Position numbers and translations under genes: made by a program. Of a stretch of DNA of 64,000 nucleotides, positions 1 to 8,148 are shown piece after piece; the first letter of the stretch is position 1; each line of letters starts with the position of its first letter. The stretch spans positions 1-64,000 of the forward strand of contig PAHY01000032.1 in NCBI GenBank assembly GCA_002705055.1, written 5' to 3'. Source of the stretch: Planctomycetota bacterium (GTDB lineage Bacteria > Planctomycetota > UBA1135). The notes under the pieces are model-generated. The model ran no database searches. It saw nothing but the letters and a program-made list of their open reading frames with translations, and was not told the origin of the DNA.

Positions 1-252
1 CCGATCAATCACACCCTCGCGATGATGCGGGATGGCATGTCCTGCCTCGTGCGGCGCAGCTGGGGCGCCGCGAAGAAGATCAAGGGGCTTCAGCGCCACG
101 CGTGGCTGTGGACGGCCTATCGGAACTACGTCCGCGGCGTGACGGTGAAAACGAGAACGACCCCTGCTCAATCGGCAGGGGTCTGTGATCAGCGGTGGCA
201 GCTGAAGGAGGTCCTGAGGTGGCGCTGGCCGCTGCGGATGGTGCAGCCATGA
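1..252 (+). mobile_element. C-terminal part of a possible transposase, cut by the window edge
   Basis: An open frame enters from the left edge (frame 1) and stops at TGA 250-252. The visible 83 residues are basic and aromatic and include SCLVRRSWGAAKK, a HAWLWTAYRNYVRG stretch and a TPAQ segment. From memory this resembles the C-terminal end of transposases common in planctomycete genomes, where a conserved RNYxR block follows the DDE core; the catalytic core would lie outside the window. No terminal inverted repeat could be identified at its right side. It could instead be another basic DNA-binding protein. Confidence 0.45.
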
Positions 253-275
253 GCCCACTCAAGGGGGTCAGACTC

Positions 276-281
276 TACAAT
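276..281 (+). promoter_or_regulatory. -10 hexamer TACAAT of the Sel1 gene
   Basis: TACAAT ends 9 bases before ATG 291. This placement supports 291 over the in-frame codons at 195 and 249 and predicts a very short leader. No clear -35 element is visible. Confidence 0.5.
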
Positions 282-290
282 CTGAGAGCG

Positions 291-1307
291 ATGGCGAGAA
301 CCAACCGCTTCCCCAGCTGGGCCCTCGCGGGCCTACTCGCGCTGACTCCGGCCTGCACCTTCGGCCAGGGCTTCAGCGCGCTGATGAGCGGGCCGCGGCT
401 CTCGGTCAGCGAGCTGGCGCCGCTCGCGCGCGAAGGCGACGTCGAGGCACAGCTCAAGCTCGCGACGATGTACTACAACGGCGAGCGCGCGAGCCAGGAC
501 TTCGAGAAGGCCGCCGAGTGGTATCGCAAAGCCGCCGAGCAGGGATCGGCCGAGGCGCAATTCTCGCTGGGCGTGATGAGCACGCGGGGCGAGGGCATGC
601 CGGCGGACCCTGAACAGGCTGCCCGCTTCTATCTGCTCGCCGCCGAGCAGGGTCACGCGGAGGCGCAGTTCAATCTGGCCCTGGCTCACCTGGAAGGCCG
701 CGGCATCACCCTCGACCTGGGGCAGGCCAATCGCTGGATGCGACTCGCCGCAGAGCAGGGGATGCCCGAAGCGCAGTTCAGCTTCGCGAGCTTCGCGCTG
801 GAAGGCATCGGCATGCTTGCCGACGAGCCGCTGGGTGCCCAGTACATGCTCCGCGCGGCCAACGCAGGCGTGCTCGAGGCCGAAGCACAGCTGGGCGGGC
901 TGTATCAGCTCGGCCGGGGCGTCGAGAAGGACACCGCCCAGGCGGTGCGCTGGTTCCGCATCGCCGCCGAGCACGGTCACGCGGATGCGCAGACCAGCTT
1001 GGGGCTCGCTCACATTCGGGGCGAGGGCGTGGAGCAGGATTTCACCGCGGCGGCGGGCTGGCTGCTGCAGGCGGCCGACGCGGGCGTCCCCACCGCGCAG
1101 AACAACCTGGCTCTGCTCTACCTGCGCGGCGATGGGGTCGAGAAGAACCGCGTCGAGGCCCACAAGTGGTGGACGCTCGCAGCCACCTTCGGGGACGAGA
1201 TCGCCGCGCAGCGCCGAGACTCCCTGGCCCGCGGCCTCAGCGCGGACGAACTCGCCGCATCCCAGGCCGCCGTGCGCGCCTGGATGCAGGAGCGGCTGCG
1301 CCGATGA
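291..1307 (+). CDS. Sel1-repeat (TPR-like) lipoprotein
   Basis: This 338-residue protein has an N-terminal signal with a lipobox-like LTPAC near residue 20-24, followed from about residue 53 by seven Sel1-like repeats. The repeats carry the usual AEAQxxLGxxYxxGxGVxxDxxxA pattern, for example EAQFSLGVMSTRGEGM. Sel1 solenoids are protein-protein scaffolds, so this is probably a periplasmic or envelope-anchored adaptor; its partner is unknown. The start at 291 is chosen because the signal peptide begins there and a TACAAT hexamer lies 9 bases upstream; ATG 195 and 249 would add a non-signal extension. The stop overlaps the next start (ATGA), so the two genes are translationally coupled. Confidence 0.85.
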   Translation: MARTNRFPSWALAGLLALTPACTFGQGFSALMSGPRLSVSELAPLAREGDVEAQLKLATMYYNGERASQDFEKAAEWYRKAAEQGSAEAQFSLGVMSTRGEGMPADPEQAARFYLLAAEQGHAEAQFNLALAHLEGRGITLDLGQANRWMRLAAEQGMPEAQFSFASFALEGIGMLADEPLGAQYMLRAANAGVLEAEAQLGGLYQLGRGVEKDTAQAVRWFRIAAEHGHADAQTSLGLAHIRGEGVEQDFTAAAGWLLQAADAGVPTAQNNLALLYLRGDGVEKNRVEAHKWWTLAATFGDEIAAQRRDSLARGLSADELAASQAAVRAWMQERLRR

Positions 1308-1861
1308 AGCGCAGCCTCCTCCTTGCCCCCCTGCTTGCTCTGCTGCCCGCCTGCTCGGGCCTTGCAGTCGACGCGGACTACGATCCCGCGGTCGACTTCA
1401 CCGCGTTCCAGAGCTACGCCTGGCTGGACAGCGAGCCGCCGCAGACTGCGGAGCTGGTGCAGGGCGACCTGCTTCACCAGCGCATCGAAGCCGCCGCGGG
1501 CCTGCTGCTCGCTGCCGTCGGGATGGAGCGACTCGAGCACAGCGAGCGCGCGGACGTTCTGATCCGCGCATCGGTCGTGACCCGCGAGCGCGTCGAAGCC
1601 TGGTCAAGCACCTACGGCGCGGGCTACGGCTACGGGCACCCGTGGTGGGGTGGCCTTCCGGTCTACACCGACACCACGCTGGCCATCTACCCCGAGACCC
1701 AGGTCGTGATCGACTTCTTGCTGCCGGGCGCCGCACCGCGCCTGGTCTGGCGCGGCATCGGCGAGCTCAACACGGGCCGCGCCGACTCCCCGCTCGAACG
1801 CACCGAGCGCGTGCGCGAGACGGTGGCGGCGATCCTGGCGCAGTACCCGCCGGGCGGCTAG
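1304..1861 (+). CDS. DUF4136-type lipoprotein
   Basis: A 185-residue protein with a lipoprotein signal (lipobox LLPAC, residues 13-17) and the DUF4136 signature right after it: VDADYDPAVDFTAFQSYAWL. The family is made of small outer-membrane or periplasmic lipoproteins of unknown function with a mixed alpha/beta fold. The middle is Gly/Tyr/Trp-rich (GAGYGYGHPWWGG), which is common in the family. It overlaps the Sel1 gene by 4 bases, and its TAG interlocks with the TAG of the opposite gene in the shared tetranucleotide CTAG at 1858-1861. Confidence 0.8.
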   Translation: MKRSLLLAPLLALLPACSGLAVDADYDPAVDFTAFQSYAWLDSEPPQTAELVQGDLLHQRIEAAAGLLLAAVGMERLEHSERADVLIRASVVTRERVEAWSSTYGAGYGYGHPWWGGLPVYTDTTLAIYPETQVVIDFLLPGAAPRLVWRGIGELNTGRADSPLERTERVRETVAAILAQYPPGG

Positions 1862-1868
1862 CGCCCGG
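1850..1868. terminator. Hairpin with shared stop codons in its loop (bidirectional terminator candidate)
   Basis: CCGGGCG (1850-1856) pairs perfectly with CGCCCGG (1862-1868) around the loop GCTAG. The loop contains the TAG of the plus-strand DUF4136 gene (1859-1861) and the TAG of the minus-strand TPR gene (complement of 1858-1860). There is no T-run, so termination by an intrinsic mechanism is inferred only from position and symmetry. Confidence 0.55.
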
Positions 1869-3420
1869 ACGAGGTCGTTTCGATCTGCCTCAGGTACTGA
1901 CGGACGGACTCCCGCTCTTCGAGCGCCAGCGAAGCCCGCAGCAGCGTCGCGGCCTCGGTGTACTTGTCCTGCCCCACCAGCGCCTGGGCGTGACCCAGCT
2001 TGGCGCGCGCAGCGTACTTCTCGAGGTCCTCCGCCCGCTCGAAGTAGAGCGCGGCGTCGACGTACTGCTGTTCCTGCAGGTAGACGCGACCCAGCTGCAT
2101 CAGCGCCTGCCCGTCCAGCGGGTCGATCGAGATCAGCTCCTTCAGCGCGGCGATCTGCTGCGCGGGCACATCCGTCAGTGAAGCGGTCAGCGCGCGCAGC
2201 CGCCAGATGGTCTGCGACTGCTCTTCCGCCAGGCTCTCACCGTAGCTGCGCTCGATCGCATCGACCAACGCGATGCCCTCGTCATAGGCTGTGTTCGCGA
2301 CCATGACCTGCGCAGCCATCAGCGGGCGATCCGCCGCGCCGCGCTTCTCCATGGTGATCGCGCGCGAGTAAGCGCCGACGGCCAGATCGAACAGCGACTC
2401 GTTGACGTAGATATCCGCGAGCGTCGCCAGGCTGGTGAAGTCGGAAAGCCCCATCATGTCGATCAGCTCGTAGTTCTCGGCGGCACGGAGCGGCTGATTC
2501 AGACGGATGTAGCCCTTGGCCTGCATATCCCAGAGGCGCGCGCTCTCCGGCTGCGCCTGCAGAAGCGTGCCGGTGTAGGTGACCAGCTCCTCGAACTTGC
2601 TCTGACGATAGAAGCTCATCGCGAGCGCTTCCTTCCACTGCAGCGTCTCCGGATCGAGCAGCGCAGACATCCGGTAGCAGGACTCCGAAGCCATGTGGTC
2701 TTCCAGCTGGGTGTAGCAGAAACCAAGCGCTCCGTAGAGGTCGGCGTCGGCGCCGCCGCGCTTGAGCGCTTCCGAAAGCGCCATGCGCGCGCCGCGGAAG
2801 TCCTCGCGCTGCATCAGGACCTGGCCGTACAGCTGCCAGGCGCGCAGGAAGTTCGGGAAGCGCTGCACCGCGGTCTCCAGCGCCAGCGCGGCACCTTCGA
2901 GATCCTCGAGGAAGTACTGCACATAAGCGCGCATGAAGTCGAACTGCGGCGTGGCTTCCGGGCCGGACAGCTCTTCCAGCATGCGCAGCGCTTCCTCGTG
3001 CTTGCTCGCCGAAATCAGCTCGACCACCTCGGTGAGCGACTCGCGCTCTTCCTGGGTCATCGAGGGTTCGACGTCGCTGCGCAGGATCAGGCTCTCCTGC
3101 ACGCGACGGCGGAATCCCGGGTCCTGCCAGACCGATGCGACGAACTCATCGACGCTGCGACGATCCGCGGTGTCGGCAGCGGGCTTCGCCGGAGCTGCGG
3201 CGGACGCGTCCTGGGCGGATGCGGACGCATCCTCGGCGGAAACCGGCGTCGCCCGCACCTGCGCCTGAGCGGGCTCCTGGGCTGGCAAAGCCTCGGCCGC
3301 GGGCGTGCTCTCCACCGGGTGCGCCACTTCGTAGCTCGGCGCGTTTTCGGCAGGAGTTGAGGCACAGGCGCTGCCGACCAGCAGCGCGAGCGAGAGGAAA
3401 GGAAGAGTGACGTGCTTCAT
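1858..3420 (-). CDS. TPR lipoprotein, last gene of the TonB module
   Basis: A 520-residue protein with a lipoprotein signal (MKHVTLPFLSLALLVGSAC, lipobox VGSAC), an Ala/Pro/Glu linker, and a long helical solenoid of TPR-type repeats (for example FLRAWQLYGQVLMQREDF, DADLYGALGFCYTQLEDH, ALMQLGRVYLQEQQYVDAA). In Vibrio TonB2-type clusters a TPR protein is commonly encoded directly after tonB2, as here; by that analogy it is an envelope adaptor that helps TonB or its receptor. The start at 3420 is chosen for the signal peptide; the frame is open further upstream but overlaps tonB. There are only 2 bases between the tonB stop and this start, so it is in the same operon. Confidence 0.85.
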   Translation of the reverse strand: MKHVTLPFLSLALLVGSACASTPAENAPSYEVAHPVESTPAAEALPAQEPAQAQVRATPVSAEDASASAQDASAAAPAKPAADTADRRSVDEFVASVWQDPGFRRRVQESLILRSDVEPSMTQEERESLTEVVELISASKHEEALRMLEELSGPEATPQFDFMRAYVQYFLEDLEGAALALETAVQRFPNFLRAWQLYGQVLMQREDFRGARMALSEALKRGGADADLYGALGFCYTQLEDHMASESCYRMSALLDPETLQWKEALAMSFYRQSKFEELVTYTGTLLQAQPESARLWDMQAKGYIRLNQPLRAAENYELIDMMGLSDFTSLATLADIYVNESLFDLAVGAYSRAITMEKRGAADRPLMAAQVMVANTAYDEGIALVDAIERSYGESLAEEQSQTIWRLRALTASLTDVPAQQIAALKELISIDPLDGQALMQLGRVYLQEQQYVDAALYFERAEDLEKYAARAKLGHAQALVGQDKYTEAATLLRASLALEERESVRQYLRQIETTSSGR

Positions 3421-3422
3421 GG

Positions 3423-4118
3423 TCACGAGCTTTTCTGGAAGGTCATCGGCAGCTTCATCGGCTGCCGGACCGGCTTGCCGTTCGAGCGCGCAGGATCGAA
3501 CCGCCATTTCTTGATGGCCGCGAGCGCCGCGGCGTTGAAGGCCGGATCGGGTGAGGAAACCACCCGCGGCATGATCACCTGACCGCTTTCATCGACGATG
3601 AAGGCCAGCCAGACGGTGGCCGGTCCGCGCTGAATCTTGGCGCGAATCGCAGCGTTGTAGGAAGGCCCCTGCTTGAAACGCGGGCGCGCTTCCTGGTCGA
3701 GGCTGCCCAGGGCGAAGGCGGCGTCATCCGCGCCGGAGCCACCGGTCAGCGAGGGCAGCTTGACCTGGCCGAAACTGCCACCGCCGAAGCCGCCGCTGAT
3801 CTCGCCGCTAAGCGCGAGCTCCAGCTGATCCAGGCTGAGCAGCTGCTCATCCTGCTGCAGCTCTTCCTCCTCGATCTCCTCTTCCTCCTCCGGCTCTTCC
3901 TCTTCGATCGGAGGGGCCTCAGGAGTCGGCAGGTCGACCGCGCTCGCCTCGCGGAGCATCGTGTCCTTCTCCGGCGGCGCATTGATCGCCTGGATGATCG
4001 GCAGGACCAGGAAGAAGGTCAGCGTCAGCAGCACCGCCCCCAGAATCGTCAGCAGACGATGGAAGACGCTGGAGCCGAGCGACCGCTTGCCCGACCGGAA
4101 CTTCATGACGCCGGTCAT
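3423..4118 (-). CDS. tonB: TonB energy transducer
   Basis: A 231-residue protein with one N-terminal membrane anchor (about residues 22-44), a very acidic Glu-rich spacer (residues 66-92, including EEEEPEEEEEIEEEE) in place of the usual Pro/Lys spacer, and a C-terminal TonB domain. The domain shows YNAAIRAKIQ, GPATVWLAFIVDESGQV, SSPDPAFNAAALAAIKKWRF and a final basic/hydrophobic strand. It should couple the ExbB/ExbD proton channel to the outer-membrane receptor encoded in the same cluster. The start overlaps the stop of the upstream exbD (ATGA, 4115-4118); an alternative ATG at 4106 would still include the anchor. The acidic spacer is unusual but the family call is firm. Confidence 0.9.
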   Translation of the reverse strand: MTGVMKFRSGKRSLGSSVFHRLLTILGAVLLTLTFFLVLPIIQAINAPPEKDTMLREASAVDLPTPEAPPIEEEEPEEEEEIEEEELQQDEQLLSLDQLELALSGEISGGFGGGSFGQVKLPSLTGGSGADDAAFALGSLDQEARPRFKQGPSYNAAIRAKIQRGPATVWLAFIVDESGQVIMPRVVSSPDPAFNAAALAAIKKWRFDPARSNGKPVRQPMKLPMTFQKSS

Positions 4119-4525
4119 TCCGCTGCGAGCTCCGTGGCGAAACTGATGTCCTCTGCCTGCGCGAGGCGGGCTTCGGCGACGACCCTTACCACGATGCCGG
4201 CGTCGGCATTGCGGTCGGCTTGAATGATGACCGGGACCTGCTCCTTCTGCACGAAGCGGGCCACAAGCGGGCGCACGCCGGCCACGCCGACGTCCCGACC
4301 GCCGTAGACCACGCCTCCCTCGGGCGTGACCGCAATCAGAATGCTCGACTTCTCGAGCTGCTCGCCGACCACGGCGCGCGGTCGCTCGACGTCCACCCCG
4401 GGCTCCTCGACGAAGACGGTCGTGACGATGAAGAAGATCAGCAGGATGAACACGCAGTCGATCAGCGGCGACATGTCGATCGCGGCGTCTTCATTCGTCT
4501 GTGACTGTTCCCGGAAGCGTCCCAT
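4115..4525 (-). CDS. exbD: ExbD-type biopolymer transporter, second copy
   Basis: A 136-residue ExbD/TolR protein. It has the short cytosolic N-terminus, a single membrane helix with the essential Asp in AAIDMSPLIDCVFILLIFF, then a periplasmic domain with VIIQADRNADAGIVVRVV. It forms the plug and proton path of the ExbB pentamer. It is paralogous to the gene immediately upstream: the first about 45 residues, including MGRFRE and the helix, are nearly identical while the periplasmic domains differ. It overlaps tonB by 4 bases and is 2 bases from its paralogue. The pair may form mixed dimers inside one motor. Confidence 0.93.
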   Translation of the reverse strand: MGRFREQSQTNEDAAIDMSPLIDCVFILLIFFIVTTVFVEEPGVDVERPRAVVGEQLEKSSILIAVTPEGGVVYGGRDVGVAGVRPLVARFVQKEQVPVIIQADRNADAGIVVRVVAEARLAQAEDISFATELAAE

Positions 4526-4527
4526 GG

Positions 4528-4938
4528 TCAGTTCCTCGCGTCCACGCTGACGTCCTCGGCGCCCGCGGCCATGGCCGCATCGAGCACCCCGATCATGATC
4601 CCCGCCTTGGCCTTGCGTTCGGCCTGAATGACGACCGGGACCATCTCCTTCTGAATGCGGCGGGCCACCGTCGGGCCCACGCCATGCAGGCCGATGTCGC
4701 GACCCTCGTGCCGGATCGTGCCGTCGGCGCTGACCTGGAAGACCACAGTCTTGCTCTCCTCGTCAGTCGGATTGGCGTTCGCCGACGGCTCGGGTTGCAC
4801 GGCAGGCAAGCCGGACTCCTCGACGAAGACCGTCGTGACGATGAAGAAGATCAGCAGGATGAAAACGCAGTCGATCAGCGGCGACATATCGATCGCGGCT
4901 TCATCGCTGTCGTTCAGACCTTCGCGGAATCGTCCCAT
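4528..4938 (-). CDS. exbD: ExbD-type biopolymer transporter, first copy
   Basis: A 136-residue ExbD/TolR protein with the same architecture and nearly the same helix as its neighbour (AAIDMSPLIDCVFILLIFF and FIVTTVFVEE). The periplasmic part differs: it has a Pro/Glu/Asn linker and then TVVFQVSADGTIRHEGRDIG and VVIQAERKAKAGIMIGVL. It lies 3 bases downstream of the short exbB, so channel and stator genes are co-transcribed. A tandem exbD duplication is a feature of this locus. Confidence 0.93.
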   Translation of the reverse strand: MGRFREGLNDSDEAAIDMSPLIDCVFILLIFFIVTTVFVEESGLPAVQPEPSANANPTDEESKTVVFQVSADGTIRHEGRDIGLHGVGPTVARRIQKEMVPVVIQAERKAKAGIMIGVLDAAMAAGAEDVSVDARN

Positions 4939-4941
4939 CGA

Positions 4942-5661
4942 TCAGCTCCCGGGGTTGAAGTGAGGGTTCGCCTGCAACGCGCGGTGCAGAGCTTCCGCAA
5001 TCTTGTGCTGCGCCACGCGGCGCACATTCGTCTTCTTGCCGCGCCGCAGCTGGCGATAGAGCGTCTGCGTGCAGATCGTCTCGAGGTGCGCGACGTATGC
5101 CTTGTAGGACTCGAAGCCGCGCCGCAGCTGGTACTGGAAGAACAGCCCGGGCAGCGCGATCACCAGGCCAGTCTCGGTGGTGACCAGAGCCTCAGAAATC
5201 CCGGCCGCAACCAGAGTCATCGTCTTATCGCCGCCTGAACCCGAAGACAGCGCACCGAAGGTCGAGAGCATGCCGGTGACCGTGCCCAGCAGCCCCACCA
5301 GAGGCGCGGCGCTGACGCAGACTTTCATCACCCGCAGGTCGCGCTCGAAGGGCTGCACCTCGGTCTGCCGCAGCTGCTCGAACAGCATCTGGCTGTCGGC
5401 CAGCGTCGGCGCCTCGGTGACCTGCTCGATCATCTTGCCGATCGGGCCTTCGCGCTCGTCGGGGTGGTCGATCCAGCGGCGCCAGGTCGCTTCGTCGACG
5501 CGGCGATAGCCCGTCTGCCGCAGCTTGAGCCAGATGTTCATCCCCACCGAGAACATCACCAGCGCAATGATCGCGATCGCGGTCATCGCCCATCCGCCCT
5601 GGCCCCAGATCTTGACGGCCTCGGTCCAGAATTCGGTGATGGTGGTCAGGATGGCATCCAT
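4942..5661 (-). CDS. exbB: MotA/TolQ/ExbB proton channel, short form
   Basis: A 239-residue ExbB/TolQ-family protein. It has an N-terminal helix (residues about 18-45), a cytosolic loop, then the two conserved channel helices: VSAAPLVGLLGTVTGMLSTF and the ALVTTETGLVIALPGLF segment. The GLLGTVxGM and TTxxGLxxAxP motifs are the family signatures lining the proton path. In Vibrio TonB2 systems an ExbB of this size is encoded between ttpC and exbD, the same position as here. It lies 3 bases downstream of the long ExbB-like gene. It acts in the inner membrane with the two ExbD proteins and TonB. Confidence 0.93.
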   Translation of the reverse strand: MDAILTTITEFWTEAVKIWGQGGWAMTAIAIIALVMFSVGMNIWLKLRQTGYRRVDEATWRRWIDHPDEREGPIGKMIEQVTEAPTLADSQMLFEQLRQTEVQPFERDLRVMKVCVSAAPLVGLLGTVTGMLSTFGALSSGSGGDKTMTLVAAGISEALVTTETGLVIALPGLFFQYQLRRGFESYKAYVAHLETICTQTLYRQLRRGKKTNVRRVAQHKIAEALHRALQANPHFNPGS

Positions 5662-5664
5662 GGC

Positions 5665-7284
5665 TTACTCGGCCTCGGTGCTGACCGGCTTGGGCTGCTG
5701 CGGGGCAGGCTGGGAGGTAGTTCCGTCGAAGACCGGCCCCAGCAGATCGCGCAGGATCTCGTTGACCTGAGCGCGCACGGCGTCGCTGTCGGCGGCAGCT
5801 GCGCCGGCGACCGGCGTCATGACCGGGGCCTGGTGCAGGCTCTCACGACCCGAAGGCGTCATGCTGACCTGGTTCACGAAGGACACCGCGGCCTTCTCCA
5901 TCTGCGCCACCACCCCGCGCGCCTTGCGCGACAGGAAGGCGTTCAGCAGCAGCGACGGAATCGCCACGATCAGACCGTACTTGGTCGTGATCAGCGCCTC
6001 GGAGATGCCGCCGGACAGGCTCTTGACGTCGCCCGCCCCCGCCACGGTGATCATCTTGAAGGTATTGATGATGCCGCTGACGGTACCGAGCAGACCGAGC
6101 AGCGGCGCCGAGGCCGCGCAGATCGCCACGAAGGGGATGAAGCGCTCGACCTTCAGTCGAGTCGTCAGCACGGTCTCGTACATGACCTCCTCGATCAGCT
6201 CGGCCGGCTCGCCGAGGTGCTCGGCGCCCGAAGCCAGCATCTTGCCGGTCGGCCCGGCGATCGTGTCGGCGATCTGCAGCGCGTCCTTCTTGTCGTTGCG
6301 CCGCACCGCCTCGAGCAGCGCGTTGACCTTGCGCTTGGACGGATTGCGCACGAACAGCAGCGAGACCCACTTGAGCAGCGCGATCAGCAGCGAGAGGCCG
6401 GCCATCACGAAGATCGGCACCATGACCGCACCGCCCGCCTGGATCTCCTCCCACAGCGTCTTGTCGGTGGACGCGACCTTGAAGGCGGTTCCCATGGTGG
6501 GGTCGAGCGGGAACAGTTGCCCCACTCCGGCGACGACCTTCTCGGCTTCGTTCAGGTCGGCTTCCTCGACGTAGGGAACGGCGTTCGCCTCCAGCGAGCC
6601 GCCGACGCGCTGCTCGGCCAGGCCGACCGCGCCGCCGTTCTCGGAGCGGAAGATCGCGACCGGCCCGATCATTGCGAAGGAGCCCTTCTGCAGCAGCGAG
6701 TTCGCGTCGACGGCGCTGCCTTCAAAGCGATGGCCGCCGACGATCTGGTTGAGGCGATCGATCGAACGATCGACGATCACCATCTGGCGGTCGAAGACCT
6801 CGTTCTGGCTCAGGTTGTCGTCCGCCAGAGCCAGCCGCGCCCCTTCCAGGTCCTCGCGGTAGTGCTGCAGCTCGGCGATGTGCAGCCTCGGCTCGATCTC
6901 GCGGACATAGTCCGACATCAGCGTCGACAGGTAGTCGAGCTCATCGCGACGCTGCTTGTTCTCGAGCTGCAGCTTGCCCAGGTTGACGACGCTGCCATCC
7001 AGGATGGCCTTCGTGGCGTTGAACTCGGCCTGCACCTGTCGCTTGGTGGCCTCGAGCTCGGAAAGCTGGCTAGCCAGCGGCAGCTTCTCATCGGCGATGC
7101 GCTCCTGCAGCGCAGCGAGCTCCTTCAGCGCCTCTTCCAGCCGACGCTGGCTCTCTTCCGAGGCCTGGCTCAGCTTGTCAGCCGGCGCCACGGCGCCCTC
7201 CTGCGGGGTCGCCTCCTGGGCGCTCGCCTCCGGGCACGCGCCCCAGGCGATGAGCGCGGTCAACAGAATCTTGTGTGCGTTCAT
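5665..7284 (-). CDS. TtpC-like long ExbB with periplasmic coiled coil
   Basis: A 539-residue protein. It has a signal peptide (about 1-22, ending ASAQ), an Ala/Glu/Gln-rich coiled coil (about 28-125), a periplasmic domain, and a C-terminal MotA/TolQ/ExbB channel. The three predicted membrane helices lie near 286-310, 381-408 (family motif LLGLLGTVSGIINTF) and 428-450 (ALITTKYGLIVAIPSLL). Length and order match TtpC, the extra ExbB-like protein needed by Vibrio TonB2 systems. Its position directly after a DUF3450 gene and before exbB-exbD-tonB is also the TonB2 order. The extracytoplasmic coiled coil could reach the DUF3450 protein or the outer membrane. The name by analogy is strong; direct function is inferred. 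Confidence 0.88.
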   Translation of the reverse strand: MNAHKILLTALIAWGACPEASAQEATPQEGAVAPADKLSQASEESQRRLEEALKELAALQERIADEKLPLASQLSELEATKRQVQAEFNATKAILDGSVVNLGKLQLENKQRRDELDYLSTLMSDYVREIEPRLHIAELQHYREDLEGARLALADDNLSQNEVFDRQMVIVDRSIDRLNQIVGGHRFEGSAVDANSLLQKGSFAMIGPVAIFRSENGGAVGLAEQRVGGSLEANAVPYVEEADLNEAEKVVAGVGQLFPLDPTMGTAFKVASTDKTLWEEIQAGGAVMVPIFVMAGLSLLIALLKWVSLLFVRNPSKRKVNALLEAVRRNDKKDALQIADTIAGPTGKMLASGAEHLGEPAELIEEVMYETVLTTRLKVERFIPFVAICAASAPLLGLLGTVSGIINTFKMITVAGAGDVKSLSGGISEALITTKYGLIVAIPSLLLNAFLSRKARGVVAQMEKAAVSFVNQVSMTPSGRESLHQAPVMTPVAGAAAADSDAVRAQVNEILRDLLGPVFDGTTSQPAPQQPKPVSTEAE

Positions 7285-7296
7285 CGTTCGACTCCC

Positions 7297-8148
7297 CTAC
7301 TGAATCTGGACCGGCAGCTGCACGAAGGCAGCCGGAGCGTCGTTGTTGTAGATCGCGATCGCCTCGGCGATCACTTCGGCGTGCTCGTTGGCCGGAATCC
7401 AGATCCAGCCCTCCGGGCCGACCGTTCCGATGCCCGCCGCGGACAGGTCCGCGGTCGCGTAGTACGCCTGCCCCACACCGAAGTAGAGCACCTGCACATC
7501 CGCCTGCTGTCCGTTCGCCAGCGTCCGCACCTCGCTCTTCAGGTGGATCTCGCGGTTGAACTTATTGATCAGGTTGAGGATGTTGACGATGTTGCGGTAG
7601 CGCACCGACAGCGAAAGCTCGGTCTCCTCGGGGTTCTCCGGCATGCTGCGGCTCAGCGGCAGGACCAGGTTCTTGACCTGATCCGGCATCCGCTTCAGCA
7701 GCTCCTTGACCTGCGCCTCCAGCGCGGTCACTCGGTCGCGCAGCGAGGCCGCCGAGGCCTTCAGCGCGGTGCTTTCCGCAGTCAGCTCCTGTTCGGTGCC
7801 CTGCGACTCGGTGATGCTCACCTTCATCTCCGCGATGCGGGTGCGCAGGTCCGAGATCTCCCCTTCGTAGACGCGGATGCGGTTCTGGATGAGCTGCTCC
7901 TCCAGGCGCCATTCCTTCTGCTCCTGCGAGATGAGCTTGCGGGTTTCCACCCACTTCTGCAGCGCAGCGCGGGTGTCCTCCATCTTCTCGGGCTCCTGGT
8001 CGGTGGCAGGCGCCCCCTGCGGCAGCAAGGCCACGGCGGCAAACAGGGCCACCGCAAGCACGGCCGAGCGGCGCAGGAGACCGGGCGAGCCGGACGGGGT
8101 GATTCGGGCTTCCATGGGAAGTTCAGTCGGTGAGGGCTGGTGCGGCAT
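7297..8148 (-). CDS. DUF3450 periplasmic coiled-coil protein
   Basis: A 283-residue protein with a signal sequence (hydrophobic stretch about 27-45, cleavage near PATDQ), a long coiled coil (about 52-165) and the C-terminal DUF3450 part (YRNIVNILNLINKFNREI, LYFGVGQAYYATADLSAAGIG, WIWIPANEHAEVIAEAIAIY). DUF3450 genes sit next to ttpC-exbB-exbD-tonB in proteobacterial TonB2-type clusters, so a periplasmic accessory role in TonB action is likely. The ATG at 8148 overlaps the receptor stop (TGATG); ATG 8115 gives a more ordinary n-region and is an alternative start. Its partner is probably the coiled coil of the next gene. Confidence 0.87.
   Translation of the reverse strand: MPHQPSPTELPMEARITPSGSPGLLRRSAVLAVALFAAVALLPQGAPATDQEPEKMEDTRAALQKWVETRKLISQEQKEWRLEEQLIQNRIRVYEGEISDLRTRIAEMKVSITESQGTEQELTAESTALKASAASLRDRVTALEAQVKELLKRMPDQVKNLVLPLSRSMPENPEETELSLSVRYRNIVNILNLINKFNREIHLKSEVRTLANGQQADVQVLYFGVGQAYYATADLSAAGIGTVGPEGWIWIPANEHAEVIAEAIAIYNNDAPAAFVQLPVQIQ

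Noticed and set aside
195-290. Upstream ATG starts (195, 249) for the Sel1 lipoprotein
   Set aside because: They add a segment without signal-peptide character and precede the TACAAT hexamer; 291 begins directly with the signal peptide.
5464-8133. Long plus-strand open frame (889 codons) opposite the ExbB/TtpC/DUF3450 genes
   Set aside because: Its composition is His/Arg/Asp/Leu-rich and low complexity, as expected for the antisense of GC-rich coding DNA, and the opposite strand encodes clear families.
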